A DNA stretch of 64,000 nt from NCBI RefSeq assembly GCF_012641185.1, contig NZ_JAAXLK010000003.1, positions 2,075 through 66,074 of the forward strand, written 5' to 3'. Numbering within the stretch: position 1 is the stretch's first letter; every line of letters begins with the position of its first letter. Positions 43,099-51,426 of this stretch are shown one piece after another. Source of the DNA: Levilactobacillus tujiorum. Its GTDB lineage: Bacteria; Bacillota; Bacilli; Lactobacillales; Lactobacillaceae. A program made the translations under genes and the position numbers. The notes under the pieces are model-generated. The model had not been told where the DNA came from. It made no database searches and saw only the letters and a program-made list of their open reading frames with translations.

Positions 43099-43614
43099 AT
43101 AGCAAACGACACGATTGTCAACGAGGGAATTCGAGCACGTGAAGTACGGCTTATCGCTGGTGACGGCGAGCAATTGGGTATCAAGACCAAGCGCGAAGCT
43201 TTACAGATCGCCGAAGACGCAAACCTCGATTTAGTTCTGGTTGCACCGAAAGCTAAGCCACCAGTAGCCCGCATCATGGACTACGGGAAATACCGGTTCG
43301 AGTTGCAAAAGAAGCAACGCGAAGCGCGTAAGAAGCAAAAAGTGGTCAGTGTCAAGGAAGTTCGCTTGAGTCCTACCATTGATACCAATGACTTTAACAC
43401 CAAGTTGAAGAACGCTAAGAAGTTCTTGGCTAAGGGTGAAAAGGTTCGGGTTTCAATCCGGTTTAAGGGTCGGGCAATTACCCATAAAGACATTGGTCGC
43501 GAAGTGCTTAATCGCATGGCAGCTGAAACGGCAGATGTCGCAACAGTTGTTCAACGGCCAAAGATGGACGGTCGGAGCATGTTCTTAATGCTTTCGCCCA
43601 TCGCAGAGAAATAG
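43099..43614 (+). CDS. infC: Translation initiation factor IF-3
   Basis: 171 residues with the whole IF-3 sequence: [23 protein letters not shown] at the N-terminus, the linker [11 protein letters not shown], and the C-terminal domain [33 protein letters not shown]. No ATG, GTG or TTG lies at the proper place. GGAGGTG is followed after 7 bases by ATA (43099), and an ATT lies at 43093. Such non-canonical starts are the basis of IF-3 autoregulation in other bacteria. I favour ATA by spacing; ATT would add Met-Thr. A GTG at 43054 next to the terminator has no SD. Confidence 0.93.
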   Translation: MANDTIVNEGIRAREVRLIAGDGEQLGIKTKREALQIAEDANLDLVLVAPKAKPPVARIMDYGKYRFELQKKQREARKKQKVVSVKEVRLSPTIDTNDFNTKLKNAKKFLAKGEKVRVSIRFKGRAITHKDIGREVLNRMAAETADVATVVQRPKMDGRSMFLMLSPIAEK

Positions 43615-43667
43615 TGTGAATTGATTGGGTAGCATTAGCTGCCGATTTAAGGAGGAAATTTCGTATT

Positions 43668-43862
43668 ATGCCAAAGATGAAGACTAACCGCGCCGCAGCT
43701 AAGCGTTTCAAAGTGACTGCCAAGGGCGGTATCAAGAGTGCCAATGCTTACACGTCTCACCGTTTCCACGGTAAGACCAAGAAGCAACGCCGGAACCTTC
43801 GTGGTACCCGGATGATGAACGAAACGACTATTAAGACTTACCGTTCATTATTACAAAAGTAA
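43668..43862 (+). CDS. rpmI: Ribosomal protein L35
   Basis: 64 residues, MPKMKTNRAAAKRFKVTAKGG start and very basic throughout (KTKKQRRNLRGTR), as expected for bL35 of the large subunit. SD AGGAGGAAA. 53 bases behind infC in the same operon. Confidence 0.97.
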   Translation: MPKMKTNRAAAKRFKVTAKGGIKSANAYTSHRFHGKTKKQRRNLRGTRMMNETTIKTYRSLLQK

Positions 43863-43932
43863 GCGAGTCGTAGATTTTTCGGGTCGACGAAATGTCGACA
43901 TAATGTTTGAATTGATTTAGGAGGAAAAGATT

Positions 43933-44292
43933 ATGCCACGAGTTAAAGGCGGTACTGTTACACGCGCACGTCGTAAGAAAGTTTTGAAATTAGCTAAGGG
44001 TTACCGTGGTTCAAAGCACCGTTTATTTAAGGTTGCTAAGGACCAAGTCATGAAGGGTCGTCAATACGCCTTCCGTGACCGTAAAGCTACGAAGCGTAAC
44101 TTCCGTAAGCTTTGGATTGCCCGGATCAACGCCGCAGCCCGGATGAACGGTCTGAGCTACAGCAAGTTAATGCACGGTTTGAAGTTAGCCAACATCGATG
44201 TTAACCGTAAAATGTTAGCTGATTTGGCAGTTAACGATGCTGCTGCATTCACTGCTTTAGCAGAACAAGCTAAGGCTGCATTGGCTGCTTAA
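43933..44292 (+). CDS. rplT: Ribosomal protein L20
   Basis: 119 residues, [23 protein letters not shown]; a long basic N-terminal helix then the globular part ([28 protein letters not shown]). Early large-subunit assembly protein bL20 and, in Firmicutes, the repressor of this operon. SD AGGAGGAAAAG. A terminator follows at 44306. Confidence 0.97.
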   Translation: MPRVKGGTVTRARRKKVLKLAKGYRGSKHRLFKVAKDQVMKGRQYAFRDRKATKRNFRKLWIARINAAARMNGLSYSKLMHGLKLANIDVNRKMLADLAVNDAAAFTALAEQAKAALAA

Positions 44293-44305
44293 TTCAGTTA
44301 ATGAG

Positions 44306-44339
44306 AAAGGGACTTCGCTGATAAGCGGGGTTCTTTTTT
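44306..44339 (+). terminator. infC operon terminator
   Basis: CTTCGCT/AGCGGGG stem with G-T pairs followed by TTCTTTTTT. Confidence 0.75.
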
Positions 44340-44895
44340 ATTAGAGTGAGAGCCAAGGCGCTTAGATTTTGAGCATTAGGGAGCTAAGGGGCTTCTGTTC
44401 GGCTTAGCCGGACAGGAGTCACTTAGCTTGCTAAGCGCAGAAATCTGCCTTGGGGAACACGTTTCCGAGGCCGCTGGTTACCGAGTGAGAACTTCGAGAG
44501 ATTGATTGAGACAAGATAATATTAACGTTCCGAGCCGGTGCTTAATGGGGTTAAGCGCAGGGACCTGCCTGACGACGCACGTTTCCGAGGCCGCTGGTTA
44601 CCGAGTGAAAACTTCGAGAGATTGGCTGAGACAATATAACATTAACGTTCAGAGCCAGTCTTCATACAAGTATTATAGGCTTTGGATCTCATTAAGATTC
44701 TGAGGCTGAGCATACGAAATACATGCTCAATCAAGTAAACCGCTACCAACCGTACCGGGGATAGTCATCGCGTTTTGGGCCGACAATCGTTTCACATTCT
44801 CAGTCGTTTCGAGTGGTAAAGTCGGCGAAAATTGCGTATAATGAAATGCTAGACAGCCGGTAACGGCAAACGGACGAAGGGGGGCAGTCACCCGC
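44340..44895. other. Gene-free region with family-2 repeats and the yqeG promoter
   Basis: 44372-44656 is repeat sequence. 44708-44729 is a GAGCAT/ATGCTC hairpin. TATAAT at 44837-44842 with TGGTAA at 44814 (17-base spacing) is the likely yqeG promoter. The open frame at 44506-44703 is inside the repeat and is not a gene. Confidence 0.55.
44372..44656 (+). repeat. Family-2 structured repeat, two units with 120-base period
   Basis: 44458-44536 and 44578-44656 are near-identical 79-bp direct repeats (start CACGTTTCCGAGGCCGC), period 120. Between them GCTTAATGGGGTTAAGC matches the reverse complement of the 13145-13386 units. The first unit has a 12-bp hairpin with two G-T pairs (44392-44403 with 44407-44418) inside AGCTAAG/CTTAGCT (44382-44428). 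Confidence 0.75.
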
Positions 44896-45438
44896 ATGGT
44901 TTCCGCATTCAAACCAACGTGGATGGTTACAAATATATATGATTTGACACCGGATCAGTTGAGAGCACATGGCATTAAGGCTGTGATGACTGATTTGGAT
45001 AACACCTTAATTGCTTGGAATAACCCCGATGGCACGCCTGAATTACGGCATTGGCTAACCATGTTAGAAATGGCCGGCATTCAGGTCATTGTGGTGTCCA
45101 ACAATAGCCGCGCGCGGGTTGACCGAGCCGTTGCACCTTTTAATTTACCTTATGTTCACCGGGCGCTTAAGCCTCTGACTTGGGGGATTCGGCGGGCACT
45201 ACGCCGCTGGCACTTGCGCCGTGAAGAAGCGATTATGGTGGGCGATCAGCTCTTAACCGATGTGCTTTCGGCGCACCGAAGCGGCGTTCGCAGTGTCCTC
45301 GTGAAGCCGATTTTGAAGTCGGACGCTTGGATCACTAAGGGTAATCGCTTATTGGAAAAGGTTGTGATGTGGCGCTTGCGGCATGCATATCCAGAATTAA
45401 CTTGGCAGGAGGATCTTAATGAACGAAAAACACACTGA
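44896..45438 (+). CDS. yqeG: YqeG-family HAD-IIIA phosphatase
   Basis: 180 residues. The HAD nucleophile motif is MTDLDNTLIAW (near residue 31), motif II VVSNNSRARV, and motif IV VGDQLLTDVLSAHRSG. This is the YqeG/Gep4-like phosphatase family; the mitochondrial relative acts on phosphatidylglycerophosphate, and the bacterial substrate may be the same, but this is inference. First gene of the conserved yqeG-yqeH-yhbY-nadD-yqeK-rsfS cluster. It overlaps yqeH by 20 bases. Confidence 0.9.
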   Translation: MVSAFKPTWMVTNIYDLTPDQLRAHGIKAVMTDLDNTLIAWNNPDGTPELRHWLTMLEMAGIQVIVVSNNSRARVDRAVAPFNLPYVHRALKPLTWGIRRALRRWHLRREEAIMVGDQLLTDVLSAHRSGVRSVLVKPILKSDAWITKGNRLLEKVVMWRLRHAYPELTWQEDLNERKTH

Positions 45439-46561
45439 ACCCGTTTTAGTTGACGGTGAAGCTTTGCACTGTATCGGGTGTGGGGCAGAGATTCAAACGA
45501 CAGACAAGACGGCACCGGGGTACACCCCGCAGTCAGCCTTAGACAAGGGATTAGAAAAGGAAGAGGTCTATTGTCAACGGTGTTTCCGCTTACGGCATTA
45601 TAATGAGATTGTGCCAGTGGGCTTGACTGATGATGACTTTTTGAATTTGTTGACGCAAATTCAAGATGCCAACGCACTGATTGTTTACGTTGTCGACATC
45701 TTTGATTTTAACGGAAGTGTGATTCCTGGTTTACATCGGTTTGTCGGGGATAATCCGATCTTACTGGTGGGAAACAAGGAAGACCTGTTGCCTAGTTCTC
45801 TGAAGCGCAGCAAGTTGAAGGATTGGATTCGTCAACGGGCCAATGAACAAGGGTTGCGGCCAATTGACGTGACCTTACTGAGTGCTAAGACGAACCAATC
45901 CGTTGATCAATTGTTGACGATGATTGATAAGTATCGTGGTGACCGAGACGTTTACGTCGTCGGGGTTACGAACGTTGGTAAATCGACGTTGATTAATCAG
46001 ATCATTCGGCAAAACACTGGGGTGAAGGATTTAATTACGACTTCACGATTCCCAGGAACTACGCTTGATAAGATTGAGTTGCCGTTGGATGATGATCACG
46101 TCTTGGTCGATACACCCGGGATTATTCAAAATCAACAGATGGCGCACTTCTTGGATGGTAAGGACCTTAAGATTGTGGCACCGCAGAAGCAGATTAAACC
46201 GAAGACGTATCAACTGAATGATCAACAGACGTTGTTCTTTGGTGGGGTCGCCCGGTTTGATTACACCAAGGGACCTAAGAGTGGGTTCATTGCTTACTTT
46301 GAAAACAACTTATATATTCATCGGACGAAACTGGAAAATGCCGACGACTTCTATGACCGGCAACTAGGTCAGTTGCTGACACCACCGCAACCAGAGAACA
46401 AGGATGATTTTCCACCGTTGGTCGCCCATGAATTTAAAACAACAGTTAAGAGTGATCTAGTCTTTGAAGGATTAGGATGGATTACGGTTCCAGCCGGTGT
46501 CAACGTTACGGGCTGGGCACCAGCAGGCGTCGGCGTATTGGTCCGACGCGCAATGATTTAA
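45419..46561 (+). CDS. yqeH: Ribosome biogenesis GTPase YqeH
   Basis: 380 residues, circularly permuted GTPase needed for small-subunit assembly. N-terminal zinc finger CIGCGAEIQ...YCQRCFRLRHYN (residues 14-62), then G4/G5-type NKED and SAKT motifs before G1 GVTNVGKSTL (about 181-190) and G3 DTPG, and a C-terminal TRAP-like RNA-binding region. This permuted order (G4-G5-G1-G2-G3) is diagnostic. SD AGGAGGA inside yqeG. Confidence 0.96.
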   Translation: MNEKHTEPVLVDGEALHCIGCGAEIQTTDKTAPGYTPQSALDKGLEKEEVYCQRCFRLRHYNEIVPVGLTDDDFLNLLTQIQDANALIVYVVDIFDFNGSVIPGLHRFVGDNPILLVGNKEDLLPSSLKRSKLKDWIRQRANEQGLRPIDVTLLSAKTNQSVDQLLTMIDKYRGDRDVYVVGVTNVGKSTLINQIIRQNTGVKDLITTSRFPGTTLDKIELPLDDDHVLVDTPGIIQNQQMAHFLDGKDLKIVAPQKQIKPKTYQLNDQQTLFFGGVARFDYTKGPKSGFIAYFENNLYIHRTKLENADDFYDRQLGQLLTPPQPENKDDFPPLVAHEFKTTVKSDLVFEGLGWITVPAGVNVTGWAPAGVGVLVRRAMI

Positions 46562-46579
46562 TAGATGGAGGAAAACAAC

Positions 46580-46888
46580 GTGTTACGAGGGAAACAAAAA
46601 AGATATTTACGTGCTCACGCACACGCCATGCATCCCATTTTTTCTGTGGGGAAGAACGGTTTGACACAGGTTTGGTTGGATCAATTGACTGGGGCGCTTG
46701 AAAAGCGTGAACTGATTAAGATCAATCTCCAACAGAGCGCCGAAGCGACGGTTGATGAGACGAAAGAATTCATCGAACAAGGAACGGATATTCAAGTCGT
46801 TCAAACTATTGGTCGCGTGTTGGTTCTTTACCGACCTGCAACGGATGAAGAAAACCAGAAGATTTCATCAGTCGTTGAAAATATGTAG
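46580..46888 (+). CDS. yhbY: YhbY-family CRM-domain RNA-binding protein
   Basis: 102 residues, one CRM domain: LRGKQKRYLRAHAHAMHPIFSVGKNGLT with the G-x-x-G loop VGKNG, and a C-terminal VVQTIGRVLVLYR strand. Binds pre-50S ribosomal RNA in known relatives. The start is GTG 46580, nine bases after GGAGG; an ATG at 46565 overlaps that SD and would add a non-family leader. Confidence 0.93.
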   Translation: MLRGKQKRYLRAHAHAMHPIFSVGKNGLTQVWLDQLTGALEKRELIKINLQQSAEATVDETKEFIEQGTDIQVVQTIGRVLVLYRPATDEENQKISSVVENM

Positions 46889-46902
46889 GGGGTCTGGCAG
46901 TC

Positions 46903-47535
46903 GTGGTAAAAATTGCTGAACAAACGAGTACACAGGTAGCGACTCAAATGCAGGCGACCGCTAAGAAACGTCGCATTGGCATTCTTGGTGGGACATTTAA
47001 TCCGCCGCATTTGGGACACTTAGTGATTGCCGATCAGGTTGCCACCCAGCTGGGACTTGATCAGGTTCTATTTATGCCCGATGCCGAGCCGCCGCATGTT
47101 GATCGCAAATTGGCCATTCCGGCAGCTGATCGGGTGGCCATGGTAGAAGCGGCAATTAAAGACAATCCGCTGTTTAAGCTGGAACTCACGGAGGTGCAGC
47201 GGGGGGGTAAGAGTTATTCTTACGACACTATGTTGCAATTAACCCGGGAGCATCCGGAGAACCAGTATTACTTCATCATTGGCGGTGACATGGTGGCTTA
47301 TTTGCCAAAGTGGTACCGCATTGATGAATTGGTTAAGCTGGTTCAATTTGTGGGGGTTTGTCGCCAGGGCTTCACTCGTGAATCACCGTACCCCGTGTTA
47401 TGGGTGGACGTTCCCAATATTGGGATCAGTTCAACGATGATTCGCGACCAGATTCGTCGAGGCCAATCGGTCCGCTATTTGGTGCCAACCATGGTGGATC
47501 TCTATATAAAGGAGCATCTGTTATACCGTGACTGA
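46903..47535 (+). CDS. nadD: Nicotinate-nucleotide adenylyltransferase
   Basis: 210 residues; makes deamido-NAD. Nucleotidyltransferase motifs GILGGTFNPPHLGHL (about 26-40) and late ISSTMIRDQIRRG. A 22-residue N-terminal extension precedes the core. Start GTG 46903 with a GGGGG stretch as weak SD; an internal start cannot be excluded (ATG near 46948). It overlaps yqeK by 8 bases. With pnuC at 31 kb and nnrD at 17 kb this adds to the NAD genes in the window. Confidence 0.95.
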   Translation: MVKIAEQTSTQVATQMQATAKKRRIGILGGTFNPPHLGHLVIADQVATQLGLDQVLFMPDAEPPHVDRKLAIPAADRVAMVEAAIKDNPLFKLELTEVQRGGKSYSYDTMLQLTREHPENQYYFIIGGDMVAYLPKWYRIDELVKLVQFVGVCRQGFTRESPYPVLWVDVPNIGISSTMIRDQIRRGQSVRYLVPTMVDLYIKEHLLYRD

Positions 47536-48136
47536 GTTAACGTATCACGCACAAATATTTCCTGGTACCCGCCAGGAGTTAATTGATCGTATCTCACAGC
47601 AATTACGGCCCAAGCGATTTCAACATGTGTTGCGAGTCGAGCAGACGGCGTTAGAGCTGGCAGAACCTAATCACGTCGATCTGGAACGGGCCAGCATTGC
47701 CGGACTGGTTCATGATTATGCTAAGCAGCGGCCGGATGCTGATTTTATTGCGGCGATCAAGGATTATCAGCTCAATCCAGAGCTACTACACTACGGGAAT
47801 GCCATTTGGCATGGCGTGGTTGGTGCAGAGTTGATTAAACGAGAATTACACATTTACGATGAAGATATTTTGAATGCTGTTCGGCACCACACGACCGGGG
47901 CGGTCTACATGACGCCACTGGAACAGGTCGTCTATATGGCAGACTATATTGAACCCGCGCGAGATTTTCCGGGCGTTGATGAGGCGCGAGCCATCACCGC
48001 GAAAAATCTGGGGGCTGGCGTTGCCTTTCAAGCGCAACATACGTTACAGTACTTAATCGCTAACGGGCTACCCGTATACCCTAAGTCCTTAGAGACGTAT
48101 AACGCTTGGGTACCGCGCTATCAGCATCATCAGTAA
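47528..48136 (+). CDS. yqeK: YqeK-family HD-domain bis(5'-nucleosyl)-tetraphosphatase
   Basis: 202 residues. HD-domain ligands: RFQHVLRVEQTALELA, then GLVHDYAKQ (HD pair), HAIWHGVVGAE-type region and the late HHTTGAVYMTPLEQVVYMADYIEP. YqeK enzymes hydrolyse diadenosine tetraphosphate symmetrically. Start GTG 47528 overlapping nadD. Standard place in the cluster. Confidence 0.93.
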   Translation: MTELTYHAQIFPGTRQELIDRISQQLRPKRFQHVLRVEQTALELAEPNHVDLERASIAGLVHDYAKQRPDADFIAAIKDYQLNPELLHYGNAIWHGVVGAELIKRELHIYDEDILNAVRHHTTGAVYMTPLEQVVYMADYIEPARDFPGVDEARAITAKNLGAGVAFQAQHTLQYLIANGLPVYPKSLETYNAWVPRYQHHQ

Positions 48137-48175
48137 TGAGACGAGAGAGTATCGAAATTTGAGAGGAGTACTTGC

Positions 48176-48538
48176 ATGGATAGCAAACAAGTCTTAGAAA
48201 TTGCAGTAAAGGCCGCTGAGAGTAAGCGCGCAGAAGATATGACCGCACTAGATATGCGGAAGGTCAGCCTCATGGCGGATTACTTCCTGATTGTCGACGC
48301 TAACTCTAGTCGGCAGATTCAAGCGATTGTCGACGAGGTTGAAGATCAAGTTAGTGCCAAGGGCGTTGCCATCAAGGACGTCGAAGGTAAGAATAGTGCC
48401 AACTGGATCTTGATTGATCTGGGAGATGTCGTTGTGCACGTCTTCCAAAAGGAACAACGGAGCCATTACAACTTGGAAAAGCTGTGGTCCGATGCCCCTG
48501 AAGTTGACTTGACGCAATGGGTAGAGGCGGAAGCATGA
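48176..48538 (+). CDS. rsfS: Ribosomal silencing factor RsfS
   Basis: 120 residues, DUF143/Iojap family: DMTALDMRKVSLMADYFLIVDANSSRQ and EGKNSANWILIDLGDVVVHVF are its hallmark segments. Binds L14 and blocks subunit joining in starvation. SD GAGAGGAG. It overlaps the methyltransferase by 4 bases. Confidence 0.96.
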   Translation: MDSKQVLEIAVKAAESKRAEDMTALDMRKVSLMADYFLIVDANSSRQIQAIVDEVEDQVSAKGVAIKDVEGKNSANWILIDLGDVVVHVFQKEQRSHYNLEKLWSDAPEVDLTQWVEAEA

Positions 48539-49278
48539 TTTATCAGTCTTTTGCTGAGCTTTACGACGAATTGTTTGATCCAGCCATGTATGATCAATGG
48601 CTGGATTTTGTCGCTCAACGTGTCACGCCGACAGATGGCGAATTGCTCGATCTGGCCTGTGGTAGCGGACGTCTAGGCGTTTTACTGGCGCAGCAAGGGT
48701 ATCAAGTCAGCGGTCTCGATCTTTCTGAGGAAATGTTGGCGTTGGCGGCTAAGCATGCGGAAGAGGCCCACGTGACCATGCCCTTAATGGCGGGAGATAT
48801 GTTAGACCTCACCATGATTGGGGACTACCAAACGATTACATGTTTTGCAGATTCCTTCTGTTATCTTCCGGACTTGGCAGCTGTGACCGCAGCATTCCGT
48901 CAGGTTCACGATCATTTGACGGTTGGCGGTAAGTTCTTATTTGATGTCATTACGCCGCACCAAACGGATGATGTTTATCCTGGGTACATGTATAATTATG
49001 TCGATGACACGCGGGCCTTCATCTGGACCAGCTATGGCATTGAAGATGAGCCGCACGCGGCGGAACACGACCTCACTTTCTTCACTCAAAATGAAGAGAC
49101 GGGTGACTATCACAAGGTAACCGAGCTCCATCATGAACGCACGTATGTGTTGACAGATTATCAGTCCGCGCTTAAATCCGCTGGGTTAACGTTACGACGG
49201 GTAAGTGCTGACTTTGGCGAATCTGAAGTGACCGCGGATACCACGCGTTGGTTCTTCGAGGTCACACGGGAGGCTTAG
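48535..49278 (+). CDS. yqeM: Class I SAM-dependent methyltransferase (YqeM family)
   Basis: 247 residues. N-terminal YQSFAELYDELFDPAMYDQW, motif I LLDLACGSGRLGVLL (about 40-54), then GLDLSEEMLALA and VGGKFLFDVITPHQ. Substrate unknown. Start ATG 48535 within the rsfS stop (ATGA), SD GAGGCGGA; the frame to 48517 lies inside rsfS. Place before tmcAL is standard for Firmicutes. Confidence 0.88.
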   Translation: MIYQSFAELYDELFDPAMYDQWLDFVAQRVTPTDGELLDLACGSGRLGVLLAQQGYQVSGLDLSEEMLALAAKHAEEAHVTMPLMAGDMLDLTMIGDYQTITCFADSFCYLPDLAAVTAAFRQVHDHLTVGGKFLFDVITPHQTDDVYPGYMYNYVDDTRAFIWTSYGIEDEPHAAEHDLTFFTQNEETGDYHKVTELHHERTYVLTDYQSALKSAGLTLRRVSADFGESEVTADTTRWFFEVTREA

Positions 49279-49280
49279 GC

Positions 49281-50429
49281 ATGGCATTGCAAGCGGTGGG
49301 GATCATTGCGGAATACAATCCGTTTCACCATGGACACGCTTATCAGGTGGCTCAGGCTAAACAGCAGACGGGTGCCGATGTAGTAGTGGCTGCAATGAGC
49401 GGTAATTGGGTGCAGCGGGGTGAACCGGCACTGATGGATAAATGGCAGCGGGCACAAGCTGCGATCGCAGGCGGCGTCGATCTCGTTGTCGAATTACCCA
49501 CGGCGATTGCCGTTCAACCGGCGCATTTATTTGCTGCGGGCGGGGTCGCCTTACTGGCGGCTTTAGACTGTCGGTGGTTAGCGTTTGGTAGTGAGCATCC
49601 CGATATGGACTATGAGCGGTTGATGGCCAACTTGCCTAGCGATCCGACCACGTTCAAACGGTTTGATCAAACCTATGCGTCGCTGTTTCAGGGTTACCTG
49701 CGTGAACAAACGGGGATTACCCTGAACGCCGCCAATGATATTCTGGGCTTCTTTTATGCCTTGGCTAATCGGCGGCAGGGGAATCCGTTGTCGTTATTGG
49801 CCTTGGCACGTAAGGGGAGTCAGCATAACGACCCAACCATCGCTACGGCTAGTCAGTTTGCCAGTGCGACCGCGATTCGAACGGCAGCTTTAGCTGGTGA
49901 TTGGTCAGCGGTTGAACCGGTGGTACCGGCGACGACGCTAACTGCCTTGCAGCAGGCTCAACTGACCAGTTGGGCTGATTTCTGGCCGTTGCTTCGTTAT
50001 CAACTGGTCAGTGGTGATGTGGCTGATCTGCGGCAGATGTATCAGATCACTGAGGGCGTAGAGTATCGGTTGAAGCGGGCAGCGTTAACCAGCGCCACCT
50101 TCGCTGAGTTTATGCACGCCGTCAAGACGAAGCGATACACGTATACGCGCTTGCAACGGCAGTCGGTTTATTTGCTCGGACAGATGAAGCCAGCCGAGAT
50201 GCAGGCGGAACCGCAATACCTGCGGGTGCTGGGGTATTCAGCCACGGGTCAGCGCTACTTGCATCAGATTAAAAAGCAGGTGACCTTACCACTCGTTAGT
50301 CGCGCAGACCGGGATTGGCAAAAGGGTCCGGGAGCCCTTGACGATCGGTTGGGAGCCCTACGGACGTTAGTCACGGGGATTCCCCAGGATTATGGTCGAA
50401 TTCCCGTAAAAATAACGCTTTCAGAGTGA
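49281..50429 (+). CDS. tmcAL: tRNA(Met) cytidine acetate ligase
   Basis: 382 residues (YlbM family). It activates acetate with ATP and acetylates the wobble cytidine of elongator tRNA-Met. Nucleotidyltransferase motif GIIAEYNPFHHGHAYQ (6-21), AMSGNWVQRGEPALMDKW, and the characteristic GSEHPD region. Start ATG 49281 after GGGAGGC; the frame reaching 49248 overlaps yqeM. Last gene of the yqe cluster before a new promoter. Confidence 0.94.
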   Translation: MALQAVGIIAEYNPFHHGHAYQVAQAKQQTGADVVVAAMSGNWVQRGEPALMDKWQRAQAAIAGGVDLVVELPTAIAVQPAHLFAAGGVALLAALDCRWLAFGSEHPDMDYERLMANLPSDPTTFKRFDQTYASLFQGYLREQTGITLNAANDILGFFYALANRRQGNPLSLLALARKGSQHNDPTIATASQFASATAIRTAALAGDWSAVEPVVPATTLTALQQAQLTSWADFWPLLRYQLVSGDVADLRQMYQITEGVEYRLKRAALTSATFAEFMHAVKTKRYTYTRLQRQSVYLLGQMKPAEMQAEPQYLRVLGYSATGQRYLHQIKKQVTLPLVSRADRDWQKGPGALDDRLGALRTLVTGIPQDYGRIPVKITLSE

Positions 50430-50446
50430 CTATCAAGGAAATTACC

Positions 50447-50475
50447 TTGACATCACATTTTTTGACAGGTATAAT
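50447..50475 (+). promoter_or_regulatory. yceD-rpmF promoter
   Basis: Consensus -35 TTGACA (50447-50452), 17 bases, -10 TATAAT (50470-50475). One of the best promoters in the window, 28 bases before yceD. Confidence 0.92.
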
Positions 50476-50502
50476 TTATCACGTTGCATTGGAGGGATTG
50501 CG

Positions 50503-51057
50503 ATGAAATGGTCGTTGACCGAACTGCGAAAGAACCACCGAAATGATCCGTTGATGTTCGATGAAACCTTAGATTTAAAGGCAGATTTGATTGAACGTTA
50601 TGGAAACGAGGTCTTAGACATTAGCCCCGTCCACGCGAAGGGAATTGCTTCCGTCGTTGGAAATGGGGATGTCGTTGTGGTCGCACAGGTAACGGCGGAC
50701 TTAACGGTCCCGTCTAGCCGGTCACTTGCACCGGTTGATTTACCCGTCGACTTCAAGATGACGGAGTTTTACGTTTCTGACCCCACAGCAACCCAACGGT
50801 TTGAGAAGACCGATGTGGTGATGGTGGTCACCGATGACCAGATTAATTTGGATAAGGCCGTCGGGGATAACATTATTTTACAGATTCCGATGCACATTCT
50901 TTCTGACGCCGAACAACAAGGCGAAGCAATGCCAGCCGGTCAAGACTGGGAAGTTGTTTCCGAAGAGAACCTTGAAGCGGTGGAGAAAGAGAATCAACCA
51001 GTTGATCCACGTCTTGCAAAGTTAAAGGATTTCTTCCCTGATCAGGATGATCAATAA
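50503..51057 (+). CDS. yceD: DUF177/YceD (YlbN) family protein
   Basis: 184 residues. DUF177 proteins are linked to 23S rRNA accumulation and are nearly always next to rpmF, as here. Visible: a KWSLTELRK start, GNGDVVVVAQVTADLTVPSSRSL, the NLDKAVGDNIILQIPMHI block, and a DPRLAKLKDFF tail. The two zinc-type cysteines of plant/bacterial relatives are absent, replaced by VTADLTVPSS. SD GGAGGGA. Confidence 0.9.
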   Translation: MKWSLTELRKNHRNDPLMFDETLDLKADLIERYGNEVLDISPVHAKGIASVVGNGDVVVVAQVTADLTVPSSRSLAPVDLPVDFKMTEFYVSDPTATQRFEKTDVVMVVTDDQINLDKAVGDNIILQIPMHILSDAEQQGEAMPAGQDWEVVSEENLEAVEKENQPVDPRLAKLKDFFPDQDDQ

Positions 51058-51124
51058 TCGCCTTTGTAAGCCTTAAAAATTTTTTCACTAGTGGATATAA
51101 TTTTATTTGAAGGAGGTGTTTTCT

Positions 51125-51313
51125 TTGGCTGTACCAGCACGGAAAACGTCTAAGACGAAAAAAGCTATGCGTCGTGGTCACATCAAGTTAACCACGCCTA
51201 ATTTGACTGCTTGCCCTAACTGTGGTGAATTACGTAAGTCACACATGGTTTGCCCAAGTTGCGGTTTCTACGATGGCCGTCAGGTCGTTGCGGTTAAGAA
51301 CGCAAACAACTAA
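51125..51313 (+). CDS. rpmF: Ribosomal protein L32
   Basis: 62 residues, bL32: AVPARKTSKTKKAMRRGH start and a complete zinc ribbon CPNC...CPSC (residues about 29-46). The start is TTG 51125, with SD AAGGAGGTG 8-9 bases upstream; the frame to 51107 overlaps the SD. Zinc-containing form, so no sign of a zinc-independent paralogue. Confidence 0.96.
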   Translation: MAVPARKTSKTKKAMRRGHIKLTTPNLTACPNCGELRKSHMVCPSCGFYDGRQVVAVKNANN

Positions 51314-51327
51314 TTTAATTTAGTTCG

Positions 51328-51367
51328 AAAAACTCCCATGAAGTCCGCGGCTTCTGGGAGTTTTTTT
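51328..51367 (+). terminator. rpmF terminator
   Basis: AAAAACTCCCATGAA pairs with TTCTGGGAGTTTTT (one mismatch), then T-run. Confidence 0.9.
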
Positions 51368-51395
51368 GCGTCTTTTCCCGTAAAAAAGGTATAAT
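51366..51395 (+). promoter_or_regulatory. Promoter of the HAD gene pair
   Basis: TTGCGT (51366-51371), 18 bases, TATAAT (51390-51395), starting within the T-run of the rpmF terminator. Confidence 0.6.
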
Positions 51396-51426
51396 GACGT
51401 CATTAATGAAATTGAGGAGTGAAATT

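Noticed and set aside
44506-44703. 65-residue frame in the family-2 repeat
   Set aside because: The protein just mirrors the duplicated DNA block; no SD and no conservation expected at the codon level.
48517-48537. Upstream ATG for the YqeM methyltransferase
   Set aside because: It lies inside rsfS without an SD; the ATG at 48535 overlapping the rsfS stop has GAGGCGGA in place.
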